Of a DNA stretch of 16,280 nucleotides, positions 1 through 9,108 are shown piece after piece. The stretch comes from Gymnopilus junonius (Eukaryota > Basidiomycota > Agaricomycetes > Agaricales > Galerinaceae), in NCBI GenBank assembly GCA_015501075.1, contig JADNYJ010000674.1, positions 1 to 16,280 on the forward strand, written 5' to 3'. Both the position numbers and the translations under genes were made by a program. The notes under the pieces were generated by a model that ran no database searches, had not been told where the DNA came from, and saw only the letters and a list, made by a program, of their open reading frames with translations. How positions within the stretch are numbered: the stretch's first letter is position 1; each line of letters opens with the position of its first letter.

Positions 1-816
1 AGAAAGTTGCTGCAGGAATGGGAGTTCAAGCCGCATGTCGGTAGCTGAGCCCAAATGGGCACATTCCTGCTCGTCCTGTACAGGAGAGTCGATGACAATG
101 CACGCCGACGTGATGAGAGGCAACGCATCGAGCGCCCATATAACCTTGGAAAGCAGGTCCCCGGGAAGGTTAAACTGAACCGTATGAAGTTTTCGAAAAG
201 CATAAGTCGCCAGCGCATCGGCTACCGGACCAAAAGCGGGGCCCATTGGCTTTTCAACAATGACAATCTCGACGTTTGGGCAATGACGAACGATAGAAGC
301 GAGTGCGTTCTCCAGGTCCTCCATGGTCACATTCCGAGTGGGAGATGGATGGAGCTCAGAGACGTGTATTCTCCTGGTCCACCAACCGTATGATGCGGTC
401 ACAGTGCTTGTGGAAGCTGCAGACGAATCCAGGATGGAACATAACGATAAGAGCTTCGCCGGATCGCTAAAATATAAGCAGCGAAAGAGGAATTCGGAGC
501 CTAGTTCTCGCCATCGGCGACATGTCAATATTATAGCCTGTGATTGAACGTGTCAGAAAATGGCAATGTCATATGTAATAGCCGCAATAGGAGAGGGATT
601 CGTAATAAAATCTCACTTTCTTCGTCGCATAACTCCTCCTCTGAAGCATGTTCATAGCTTCCTGGGAGACCTCAGCCGCCAATCATTGATGATCCTATCC
701 TTCGCCCATGCTGACTCCGCCATTCCCGTTGGTATTCCAGGCTGAAAGAGGATGTCCTCGTCGGCAGCGAGGTCGAATATTTGAGTCCATATTTCCGCAG
801 GGAGGTCGAATTGCAT
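1..816 (-). pseudogene. F-box-like domain protein, partial at left edge, with a 1-base frameshift
   Basis: Read on the minus strand, the protein starts at 816 (an in-frame upstream Met lies at 873) with the motif LPAEIWTQIFDLAADED. This is the F-box-like opening common to large Agaricomycete families of putative SCF ubiquitin-ligase substrate receptors. Exon 1 is 816..617 and ends in SYATKK. A 79-base intron, 616..538 (GTGAGA...CAG), is followed by exon 2 from 537 to the window edge. Exon 2 reads openly as RRWRELGSEFLFRCLYF, then a leucine-rich body with WWTRRIHVSELHP. The frame breaks at the CCC run at 664-666: WRLRSP is in one frame and QEAMNMLQRRSYATKK in the next, as if one C were missing. 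Adding one base makes exon 1 exactly 67 codons, in phase with exon 2. So this is either a sequencing deletion or a young pseudogene. The C-terminus lies outside the window. The target protein cannot be inferred. Confidence 0.8.
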
Positions 817-873
817 AGAAGACAAAAGTCGTGAAGAAAGGAGAGCAATAGGGTGGAAGACAAAAGTCAACAT
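617..873 (-). repeat. 13-base direct repeat around the F-box gene start
   Basis: The minus-strand word GACTTTTGTCTTC occurs twice, at 868..856 and 830..818, 38 bases apart. The two copies bracket the stretch between the two candidate start codons (873 and 816). It may be a short tandem duplication in the leader. No known motif is recognised. Confidence 0.5.
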
Positions 874-1215
874 TTTACACGTTCAGCTTCAACCGCGTCC
901 ATGATCATGTGATTAACTCGTGTTCGCGCCCAGACGCGTCGCGTAAAACAAAAATGACAGATTGATATTCGCTAGAGCCCACCTCGGCCCCGCCGGCTTA
1001 AAGTTGAAACAATTAGTGTCGTAGAACGCCAAGGGTAACGAATGAATGATTTGGAAGCCTACCCCGTCGACGGAGCAATTACACATATTCGCACAAATTT
1101 GAAGGAAGGTATAGATGAAGTACATGTGTACAAAGTATCGATATCGAAGCCAATCAAAGAAGTAAATTTTCAACGCAGAAGATGCGAGTAGGAAGGTGGT
1201 AAACCGAAACGATGT
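874..1215. other. Intergenic, upstream of the F-box gene and downstream of the PLAC8 gene
   Basis: This interval holds the presumed promoter of the minus-strand F-box gene and the 3' end of the PLAC8 transcript. No TATA-like element is obvious near 880-960. The only long ORF (913..1173, minus) shows no family motif, no splice support and no plausible composition, so nothing else is called. Confidence 0.5.
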
Positions 1216-1797
1216 TTAACCCTGTTTTCCACTGAAGCTAGCCTCCTCGAGATCGAGCTCGCGAGATTCTTGAGTGAGCTCGCAAGGTGTGCACCAGAGC
1301 GCCGTACAACAATCACCGCAAGTTCCGCCCTTGACGTTGTATCGTCCCCTGATGTTGCCGCGGTTCGACATCTACCATAACGTGAACATCATAGAAAGAA
1401 GCAAGAATGCCAGAAAGACCGTACCTGCATGACCCAACCGAAGCCAAAGTAAGTGAGACACCCATGTACAAAGCAATCGCTGTTGCAGATGCCTCCGCCA
1501 TGTTCGGGGTCGGGGTAACCTTTATCATTGAGATGCTCGTAACGGCGCTTGACGTGGCTGTATGTGATACAGGGACAGCAGGTGGCAACGATACCTATTG
1601 ATCAAAAGACATCAGTGTCGGAGGAACGGCGGAAATGTGGACGGAGAAGACTCACAAGTACCAGCGTCGCCACAGCATCCACAGAGGCCCTCACTCCATT
1701 CACGACCGTCAGGACTGACTGGGAGGTTCTTCGCATTGCGGTTCCCGCCGCCAACATTCATACCTGGCGTAGCCATGGGTTGTTGAGTGTAAGCCAT
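1216..1797 (-). CDS. PLAC8 family (DUF614) Cys-rich protein, complete, 3 exons
   Basis: Exons are 1797..1656, 1594..1425 and 1371..1216, with introns of 61 and 53 bases (GTGAGT...TAG and GTACGG...TAG). They join in phase into a protein of 155 residues. The N-terminus (MAYTQQPMATPGMNVGG) is polar and glycine-rich. The core carries the PLAC8 pattern: WSEGLCGCCGDAGTC, then ATCCPCITYSHVKRRYEHL, then CNSDCFVHGC and later GGTCGDCCTALWCTPCEL. This cysteine spacing and the final CELTQE motif are typical of fungal PLAC8 members. Related plant and animal proteins are membrane-associated and linked to cell size, metal handling or cysteine-rich surface functions, but the fungal role is not established. 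The tail is acidic (SRELDLEEAS). The reading frame is intact and needs no correction, unlike several neighbours. Confidence 0.93.
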
Positions 1798-1904
1798 GAT
1801 GAGGAAACGAAGAGGATGGCGGTAGGGCGATTAAGGAGGTGGGTGATGGATAAGAGACTGACGGAAGGTCGAAAGTTGAAGGGATGTCCGAAGGAACATG
1901 GGCC

Positions 1905-1912
1905 TTTTTATA
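1905..1912 (-). promoter_or_regulatory. TATA box for the PLAC8 gene
   Basis: The minus strand reads TATAAAAA here, about 108 bases upstream of the PLAC8 start codon at 1797. Spacing and sequence fit a fungal TATA element with a leader of roughly 70-80 bases. Confidence 0.55.
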
Positions 1913-1984
1913 TGTGGTCGGCTACCGAAAACATCGACGCGCGCATCAAAAAAAAAACGCTGTTTCTAGGTCCAGGCCGTTGCT

Positions 1985-2476
1985 AGAAAGGGCAAAACGG
2001 TGATGTAAAAATTCAGAGTAAACCTGTGCATCTGAAAGGGAGCAGTCTCCAACGGCTCACGCTTGTCCTGAAGGCGTTCATTTAGGCTGGAATTTGAAAT
2101 TGGTAAGGTCAAAACTTGAGCTAAATTTGGCGCAACGGATCTTTTGATGATCGAATGATCGAGCATTGGCCGTTGACATTGCTACTTGTCCGTTCGTAAC
2201 CGGTCAAACACAGCGCCCAAATGACAGAGACTGACTTCCTGGACTGAATAGGCACGATGAGCTGACGTGGTTAATGACCTGTAAGTAGGGGCACTGTATG
2301 GAAGACGCATTGGGCCGCACCGTCACATCCAGCCGTAACTCCGACGCTATCGTTATCGTTTCAATAGCACCAACAAAGGTCATATTTCAAAGAGCCGAAG
2401 GTTTCACAATTTGAAGATTGACGTTGGTCGAAAGCCTCGAGGAATCAACGTGGAGAGGTCTATTCAGAATTGAGAG
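1985..2476. other. Unassigned intergenic stretch
   Basis: Short ORFs occur on both strands, but none shows a family motif, good splice sites or convincing composition. It probably contains the far-upstream region of the PLAC8 gene and the 3' flank of the minus-strand candidate that ends at 2477. Confidence 0.4.
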
Positions 2477-3009
2477 TCATAACTGAGCTAGCGGCGCCAT
2501 TGGATACTCAGGAATATCATAACCTGGGGTTGTGGTTGTCAACGTCTCCACCTGCTTGCGTCTGACAGACCTAGATTGACAGAAAGTATCATGCAATTGA
2601 ACGTTCTGTCCTGCGACTGATCTCGAAATCCAAGAATTAACGTTGCCGCAAGGTGCCTAGTAAGGCAGGTTGAATAGAGGGTGCCAAGGCGAACACGTAA
2701 AGGTGGGTCAGCTATTATCGTATGGTTGACATTCACTTATCTTCCTAGAACATCGATCAGCGCTCTTACCTGGAAACATTGAATAGTTAGATGCTATTCG
2801 AGCGTTGGCGACTTACCCTGAGCCTGCAAAATATTGAGATTACTGGTTAGGCATTCTTCAGCTTGAAGCCCGACCAGCCCGTGTCTTCGAATGTCGTTCA
2901 AGCTGAAGCCCCGAAGCACCAACAAAGTCTGCCGAAGATCGCCCTTGCTCCACGGCTTTTGAACGGCTTTGGGAACTATAGCAATCGAAACTGACGAAAG
3001 GTTAATCAA
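2477..3009 (-). CDS. Possible spliced gene, unrecognised (low confidence)
   Basis: Two pieces of minus-strand sequence look coding. The terminal piece (2570..2477) follows a CTAG acceptor and reads openly as RRKQVETLTTTTPGYDIPEY..., ending at a stop at 2479..2477. Upstream, an open frame from 3009 (MINLSSVSIAIVPKAVQ...) reaches a textbook 47-base intron at 2816..2770 (GTAAGT, a CTAAC branch, TTCCAG). A third open stretch (2736..2620) reads ...HLAATLILGFRD and joins the terminal exon in phase if a weak GTCGCA donor is used. I could not join all three pieces in one frame. This may be two genes, a gene with indels, or a non-coding spliced transcript. No family is recognised. Confidence 0.25.
2856..2908. 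repeat. 12-base inverted repeat
   Basis: CTTCAGCTTGAA at 2856-2867 is the exact reverse complement of TTCAAGCTGAAG at 2897-2908, with a 29-base spacer. It could fold as a hairpin in a transcript from either strand. It sits inside the open frame of the low-confidence minus-strand candidate. Confidence 0.6.
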
Positions 3010-3546
3010 AGTCGGAACTCCATTGTTTCAAGTTATCCATAACATAGGGAGCCGGAATAACAGAAGCGATATAATTGATACAACGTTTGTCAGTTTTCAG
3101 AGTGGAGTTTAGAGAAGAGATAGCTCCGGGCCGATACAGAAAACTTCTGATTGTTAACATTTATTTGGCCAACCAGGCTAACGACTTCCAGCTTCAAACT
3201 TACTCGATTGTGATGTTTTCTTCGCCTTCTCTTTCCAGTCAATGTCGAACCCTTGCAAGCCATATATGGTCAAAACTGCGATATCTGTACTACTGTACCC
3301 TTTCGTGATTGAATGTGGGCCCTTGGAACCATTCTGATGCACGTTTTACCAGCACGTACTGGGTTGTCCTTTAGTCGAACTATTCAGTAGTATGAAGCCC
3401 TTCGAGCATAGATCCGAGATCGCTCTAAGGGCTGTATCTTTGGTTAGTTTTGTGGCTGAATTTTGTGAAAACACAGCTCACTCGTCTCCGACTCGGATTC
3501 ACTAGGGCTTTCCCTACAAATCAGTTCATTATCTTTTCGATTTAAA
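3010..3546. other. Unassigned stretch
   Basis: No gene is supported here. A plus-strand ORF at 3075-3308 shows no motif and no splice context. The stretch may hold the promoter of a candidate gene on either side. Confidence 0.35.
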
Positions 3547-3975
3547 TGTCTTCCCACAATACCAAAGGTGAGTGAAGCTGTCACGACGCAAATAAGCTTT
3601 CGAAGGCAAGGCTTATTTTGAGTGATGATCCAGAGTTGTTCCCGTCCTCATCATTCTGGTTCAACCCCGTAGATTCTCCGTACATCTTTTGCCGGTCAAT
3701 GTCACCTGCCCTCCTCTATGCCCTTCTTCGTCGACGGACTAACATTTAAGGCTTTTCATGTCGGGACTCGCATGGGCGTGCATGTGTCATCAATGTCTGG
3801 GCACTGGATTATGACTTCTTCAACAAGACTTGATCGTTTCCCTCATTAATTGGCCTTATATCGTACGTCCTGAAGTTGCGTATAACAGTAAGTCAGCTTA
3901 ATTCAATCATTTTTATTCAATTTCTAATCCATTCCTTCATAGCAAGGGCACCATTGTATCGCCTCCGAGCCTAGT
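3547..3975 (+). CDS. Possible small spliced gene upstream of the epimerase, unrecognised (low confidence)
   Basis: ATG at 3547 opens MSSHNTK and is followed by a GTGAGT donor at 3569. Joined to the acceptor GATCCAG (ending 3634), the frame continues as ELFPSSSFWFNPVDSPYIF. The 3' part has a textbook intron at 3888-3942 (GTAAGT, CTAAT branch, CATAG). The flanking exons read NWPYIVRPEVAYN and TRAPLYRLRA, then a stop at 3973-3975, giving a credible C-terminus. The middle is ambiguous. Around 3752-3830 all three frames stay open in parts, for example CVINVWALDYDFFNKT. The best reading needs one extra T near 3830, where AAGACTTGATC could be AAGACTTTGATC. The acceptor TTTAAG at 3750, after an ACTAAC branch, supports a further intron. 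I do not recognise the protein. Confidence 0.25.
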
Positions 3976-4117
3976 CACCGTCTACATATTTTTATACCTC
4001 CATCATACCCAGTTCCTGAAGGCATATTACCCCGCAACTCACCGATTCGTTGGGTCCCTGTCGCAGTGATATGGATAGGTTTAAAAACACCATGTATCCT
4101 CTTCGGACCCGACTTCA

Positions 4118-5901
4118 ATGACCATGTCGACCGCAGATCATGTTGACTCAGTATTTCCTCTCCTTTCTCCTTCTCATACCTCTGCATGCTAATGAGCGGT
4201 TCCATAGGCTTTCGATGTCTGCGAGATCAAGGCTCCAGATGGATCTATTATTGCCAAATTCGTGCCTTTTGGGTCGACGTTGACTGAGTTGTATGTGAAA
4301 GATAAGGATGGAAACCTGAGAAACGTGGTCTTGGGCTATGACGATAACGTGGGTGTACTATTCAAGATTAATGCCTGTCGTATTCACTATACTTTCTGAT
4401 AGTCTCTGTTACTTACGGACCCGGCTCATCCAGTGTTCAACGGAATAGTAGGACGGTGAGATTACAGCCTCTGAAACAGTCTATCCATGATTGAGAAACC
4501 TATTTAGATATGCAGGTCGTATTAAGAACGGTGCACAGTTCGTATTGAGCGCTTTGTATTTGGCTCTAATCCGCCTTTTCAGGGACATTCTCTATCCCAA
4601 TCTTGAAGAATCCGAAGGATGGCGAGCCGAATGTCTATCATATACCAACAAACGACCATGACGGCGAGTTCTGTGGCATATGATCTTTCGTTTACGATGC
4701 TAACACCTGAACAGGCCAGGTTCGTTTAGTTCGAAATTCTGCTCATCTTTCATCAATTCATTACTCGCATGATAGGTTACACTTCATGGGGGCATCAATG
4801 GATGGGATCGTCGTACTTGGACCCTTGTTGAGAGAACGCCTACAAGTGTGACATATAAGCATGTCGATAATGCAGACGAAGGGTTTCCAGGTACCGTTAC
4901 AGCTTTTGTAAGTTATTAATTATACACACCCACACTATTTGTTTGATGCTCTCTCAGGCTACACATTCAGTCTCTAACGGCGGGATATTGCGCACCTATG
5001 TTCGGGCTTCTGCTACCGAAAAGGTCTTATTTCCCCTAAAAATTCTGAGGACACGACTGAAATTTTGACTTTTCAGACGCCTCTTATGTTGACCCAACAT
5101 ATTTACTGGTAAGTCTCAATCTTTCGTATCACGCCGTTACGTCTCTCATCAAGAACACTAGGAATCTGGATGCATTCCAGGATGGCAGTGATGACATACT
5201 CTCTCACTGGTTTCGTCTTGACGCGTCTCGTTACATTGAAGTAGACGAGCTTGCCATTCCGACAGGAAATGTATTAAGCGTCGAAGATAATCCGTTCGAT
5301 TTTCGAAAGGAAAGGCAGATTGGGGACAAATGGGATGAAACAGTCGATTTGTGCGGTGCTGGTAAGTATACATTGCTTTGAGGCCCATACTTCTTTTCAG
5401 AAGGCATTGGATGCATAGGTTCCGTCGGGTACAATGCTGGATGGATTCTAGACGATCCTGGAGAAAAGCGTCCTGTCATATCCCTCAGAAGCGACCTCTC
5501 CGGCATTCGGTAAGCCCATGCAACCCTTCGAATAGGATGGTGCCAATGCAATTAATGGTGTCTGCAGTCTCGAAATCTACACTAATCAACCTGCAGTTGT
5601 GGCTTACACATCTTATTGGCTTAATACTCCTCGGAAAGAAATGCATGGGGGACCATCCGTTAATTACGGCCCGTCTTCTGCTGTCGCCATCGAGCAGCAA
5701 GGTCATATCGCGGCTATCAACACTCCTGAGTGGGGTGTCGATCAGATGTGTAGTACTTATTTTCAGATTTATTCTATGAAGCGCTCGTAGCCAGTTCTGA
5801 TTGTGCTTGGCGAGCTCGTGCTAACTATAATCTTTCGCTATTTAGATTATCCCGAGAGGGATTACGAATGGAGATCAGAATACAAGTTTTCCATTGTCTA
5901 A
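4118..5901 (+). CDS. Aldose 1-epimerase (galactose mutarotase family), about 365 residues
   Basis: This enzyme interconverts alpha and beta anomers of aldoses such as galactose and glucose, the entry step of galactose use. Exons: 4118..4150, 4208..4348, 4403..4455, 4508..4530, 4583..4667, 4776..4907, 4958..5023, 5077..5108, 5162..5361, 5419..5509, 5568..5749 and 5846..5901; apart from the 4668-4775 junction, introns are mostly 50-60 bases (longest 96). Family marks in order: APDGSIIAKFVPFG, GIVGRYAGRIKNG, LHGGINGWDRR (first catalytic His), LTQHIYWNLDAF (second catalytic His), GYNAGWILDD, and AIEQQ (catalytic Glu). No signal peptide is seen, so it is probably cytosolic. The start at 4118 or 4124 is chosen because exon 1 joins in phase to the family N-terminus; 4124 has the better Kozak context. 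Between 4667 and 4776 the phase is off by one: either a microexon near 4715-4723 is used, or one base is extra at the 4775/4776 junction. Otherwise complete. Confidence 0.92.
4715..4719 (+). other. Possible 5-base microexon in the epimerase gene
   Basis: The sequence GCCAG lies between two intron-like segments, 4668-4714 (GTTCTG, TGCTAAC branch, AACAG) and 4720-4775 (GTTCGT...GATAG), each of normal length. It would encode EP after DG, but joining it exactly leaves the next exon one base out of phase. Dropping one G at 4776 restores the frame into VTLHGG. Confidence 0.35.
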
Positions 5902-6065
5902 ATGCAATAGAAGCTTCGCGGCTCTGGAGTTCTGGTACGCTTACGAGATGTGTTCCATATGTCATTAACTAGTCTGTTTATTGAATCTAAGTTACATTCT
6001 ATGTGTTCTTGACCTGCGCGTATAAATAGGGGTTTAAATCTTTCTGCATGCAAATCATTGCCAAA

Positions 6066-6366
6066 TTAGCATCCGGCCACGAACGCGTATGTTCCGATAG
6101 GACCCATCACATTTGCTTCGGCTTTACCGTTTTCCTCCGTCATGTCGCATGAGGTGCCTCGGCGTCCAAATTGAACACTTATGAACCTTGTCCATGAGGT
6201 TGGCTTGTCCCCGAGGTCCGAACTATAAATGAGGGGTCGTCTTTTTCTATCGCTTTCTTCCAGTAGCACCGAGGTTCCCACAATCAATTGCTTATGAACG
6301 GAGAGTTTTATTAGCAACCTGCAAATGGCCCACGTTCTCGACTCTCGAGGGCCTATGTGAAGTCAT
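6066..6366 (-). pseudogene. Small unrecognised protein, about 99 residues, with a likely 1-base insertion
   Basis: An open frame of about 80 residues ends at a stop at 6068..6066 and contains LIVGTSVLLEE, SDLGDKPTSWTRF and NVMGPIGTYAFVAGC. Its composition is protein-like rather than random. A good start, ATG at 6366 (MTSHRPSRVENVGHLQVANK), lies in the neighbouring frame. The two frames meet at the A-run of four at 6309..6306; removing one A gives a single ORF of 99 codons plus stop. The 3' end faces the end of the epimerase gene (convergent). No intron is needed. I do not recognise a family. It could still be a chance ORF, but the precise homopolymer fit matches the indel pattern in neighbouring genes. 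Confidence 0.4.
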
Positions 6367-6485
6367 CGACACTCAAAGACGACACCTACACTCCTTTAAC
6401 CATCCATTCATTAGTTATTCACAGAAATTTTCCAGATCATTCATTCTTCTGGCCAACAGGCCGCCTTTATGGTATCTGGATCACC

Positions 6486-8121
6486 ATGTCAGCTGAACTG
6501 ACAACAGAGCAGCTGGCGAGTATAACGCGAGATATGTGAGTCGTTTCGACCATTCTTTAGCTTAACTCAGAACCGTTATTTCTATCAGGAGGGCGACAAA
6601 GATGTTTTCCCTAGCATCATGCGGTGAGTAACTTTCGGTCAGGAGTTTTCGAATTCGGCTTAGACTTTACTAGTGATGCTGTTCTACGATATCATGCTTA
6701 CCTTGGAGAAGAGGTGGAACGTATTTGGCTGAAAAAGTTCTCGTTCTTCACTATCTTATGGTTCCTCGTAAACTTTCGTTTTTTTTTTCGCAAGCGACAG
6801 TCGGCTGACCGCCTACCAAGAATCGATATCTTTCTCCGCTCGGCTATATTGTGATCATCGTCTGTACGTAGGCTTCGTGGTTCTGCCAGACTTTACTCTG
6901 ATGCGTATTACAAGCGTTCAATGATCCTTGGAGTCAAGAAGTTTGTAATCGCTACGTTCTTTATCCTGAGGCGCTGAAATGCGTTACGTCCTTTGTCATT
7001 GGAAGTGAGTTTATGGTTCCGTCCGTGCCTTTTCTTCTTCTCAACCTACTCCCAAGTGATCTTTATTATCAGGCTATATGCGATATATTCAAGAAGCCTG
7101 ACAATATTGTTAATTGGAGTCTGCTTCTTAGCCCTCGAACTCGCGTTAAAGATAGTACGTTCCTCAAAGCGAAGTCAACCAGTGTCTGATTTCCGAAGTA
7201 GTGGGCATTCACTGATGGAACGAGCATCAGCTTACCTGCTGGTCTGTTTCATTTGGACTGGACATAGCAATTATGGCCTCTTAACCGCTTGCAGGACTTG
7301 TTGGATGCATTCTTGTGGGGCAACAATACAGGTAGGTTTCCTATTCATGAACTGTCCTAGCCATTGATATGAAAGCGACTCTGCAGCCGCTTCGTATTTA
7401 CTTGGGTCGCTGAGCTCATATTCGGTACGTTAAAGACCATGACAGATGCTCCCATCTGAGCGGTACTTGAATCAGACACTGTGGTTGTTTTCTTGACGTT
7501 TTGGCGAACCGCAAGAGTGCGTCAAGAGAGGAGCGGAAACACGATGTCGCTCTATAATCTGATCCTCCGCGACGGTGCGTATCTCTCTAATCGTTGAAGC
7601 TCTTGTATTCAGAATTGACTGGCTAGGCCTCGTATATTTTGCTGTAATATTTGGCGTCAACTTGGCTACGGTCTTGGTGTTTCTTGTAAGCAATATTATT
7701 TGCCCCTTTTTTATTTTTGATTTGATGCTACTTTCATGTAGCTTGCACCTGTGAGTTTTTTAATTACAGTTACCGGAACCTTCCAATATATTCATTAACA
7801 TCACCAAGCCGAATTTGAAGGCCATTCCTGCCAGCTTCACGACCTTGTGAGTAGGGGTATTCCAGTGATTTCCGAAAGATGTATACTGACGACATCGCCT
7901 CAGGTTGACTAGTTTGATGGTCTCGCGACTAATTCTGAACCTCCGCGATGCTGGTATGAAACACGAAGATCATAATGCAACCTATGCCCTCGAACCTGTT
8001 ACTACCGAAAGATTCTCGGTAAGAAAGAGCATTGAAAGTCAGTCATTTATAAATTCTCATATTGGACATCAAGTTGTGCTTACTACTTCAGTGCTTCCCA
8101 GCCGAATTTGATGCTCAGTGA
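6486..8121 (+). CDS. DUF6533-type multi-pass membrane protein, 14 exons, first helix scrambled
   Basis: Exons: 6486..6535, 6589..6623, 6664..6767, 6821..6863, 6915..7004, 7057..7154, 7202..7241, 7295..7331, 7387..7424, 7476..7574, 7627..7685, 7770..7846, 7904..8018 and 8092..8121. They join in phase to 304 residues. Family marks: RATKMFSLAS before the first helix, EEVERIW after it, NRYLSPLGYI, IIRLYAIYSRS, GLVGCILVG, FTWVAELIFD, and VSRLILNLRDAG at the C-terminal end. About six hydrophobic segments remain (near residues 54-77, 94-117, 124-139, 172-193, 214-233 and a weaker C-terminal one). The family is a fungal membrane protein of unknown function. In exon 3 the expected first helix (LLVMLFYDIMLTL) lies one frame away from the spliced frame, through +1 near 6664 and -1 near 6707. 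The last exon could instead be read through to a stop at 8111. Confidence 0.85.
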
Positions 8122-8615
8122 ACGCCTTTCACTCTCAGAACAAGTGGCATAACCAAATTGAACCTCAGTTGTACCAGTCGTCCTCCGTAAGCTAGAGTCT
8201 GGTATTACTTATACGTTCCCTCCTTCGTGTGAGTCTTGTCATTCGTTTTCTGGAGCTTCTCAAATGGAAAACTTCAATATAGCATCGAAGCAGCTTCAAC
8301 ATTGCCGCTAGACTTTTAGCGTTCCGTAGGGCACACTAGCATTGCCCATTTCTCGCTTGTAGTAGTAACCTTAGGCTAAACTCTGAAATAATACAGGAAG
8401 CCGGGTTTTAGTACTGACAGCAGACTTGGAGAAGAAGAGTCCCTGATTCTCGTAAAAGCCAAGGTGCACGAAATTAAGATGACTCCTAGTTTCTCCTCAA
8501 GCCAAATATTTCTGTCTATCGATTTGTTCGCCTTCCTTGTATTATCGTCGTCTTCATTCTTTTCCTTACTTGTGATGTCCTATGTTCTCCAGTGGATATT
8601 CCCTCAGTCTCCCCT
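8122..8615. other. Unassigned stretch between two plus-strand genes
   Basis: Open fragments occur near 8400-8463 (for example GEEESLILVKAK before a GTGCAC donor-like site at 8464) and a hydrophobic ORF runs from 8479. I could not link them to the exons starting at 8616. They may be 5' exons of that gene or its promoter. Confidence 0.3.
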
Positions 8616-8960
8616 ATGTCGTACGTGGACCTTGCCGATCGCCGGCCTTTCATAGTAATAGTTCCCAGTGATTCAAAAAAATTGTTACTTGATTCGAGTC
8701 CAATGATGGCTGCACCAGACTTGTAAGTAGCTTTAAATTATTCTATTTGCTTGCCTTGAAAAAATATTTGTTTGCTTTAGGATGCAGCGGGACAGTCCAT
8801 CCTTTGGGTTTGGTCACAACGTTGCAGGAGATGCGCTTATGCCTGCCAATCTTGCTGGTCAACAGCATGTGTAGTAAGTAATACTAAATTTTGGAAGCCA
8901 AATCATGTCAATTTTTGCTTTCAATTAACTTCGCCCAGTCGAAGTACACTGCAGCAGTAA
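8616..8960 (+). CDS. Small 3-exon gene of unknown function (73 residues or a longer protein's C-terminus)
   Basis: Exons 8616..8722, 8781..8873 and 8939..8960 join in phase across two introns, both with perfect GTAAGT donors and ending CTTTAG and CCCAG. The product begins MSYVDLADRRPFIVIVPSDS, passes through FGFGHNVAGDALMPANLAG and ends STLQQ. The same frame is open upstream to an in-frame acceptor-like CCAG near 8592, so the Met at 8616 may be internal. No signal peptide, helix or known motif is seen. The splice quality makes it a real gene more likely than not. The product is not recognised. Confidence 0.5.
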
Positions 8961-9108
8961 TCTTGGATTGTTCTGCCTGTGAAATTTAGGTGTGCAGTCC
9001 ACAAGGCCGTCTCGGCAAGTGGATGCCTTGTCGTTCTAACACGGACAAATATTTTCGTCACCGCGGTAGACAGCGACAAACGCCATTTGCTCATCATTCA
9101 AAACCCTC

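Noticed and set aside
664..666. Programmed ribosomal frameshifting as the explanation for the frame breaks
   Set aside because: The sites share no slippery heptamer or downstream structure, they shift in both directions, and they fall in unrelated genes. Sequencing error or decay is simpler.
913..1173. Minus-strand ORF of 86 residues between the F-box and PLAC8 genes
   Set aside because: No motif, low-complexity aromatic composition and no splice or promoter support.
1985..4117. Transposon remnant
   Set aside because: No terminal inverted repeats, target-site duplications, transposase or reverse transcriptase motifs were seen. The 12-base inverted repeat at 2856-2908 is internal and isolated.
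5231..5551. Minus-strand ORF of 106 residues inside the epimerase gene
   Set aside because: Antisense shadow of exons 9 and 10, which carry clear family motifs on the plus strand.
7572..7626. Donor at 7579 and acceptor TTCAG at 7612 in the plus-strand DUF6533 gene
   Set aside because: It would leave a 34-base intron. The 52-base intron 7575-7626 keeps the frame and gives the family sequence RDGLVYFAVIFG.
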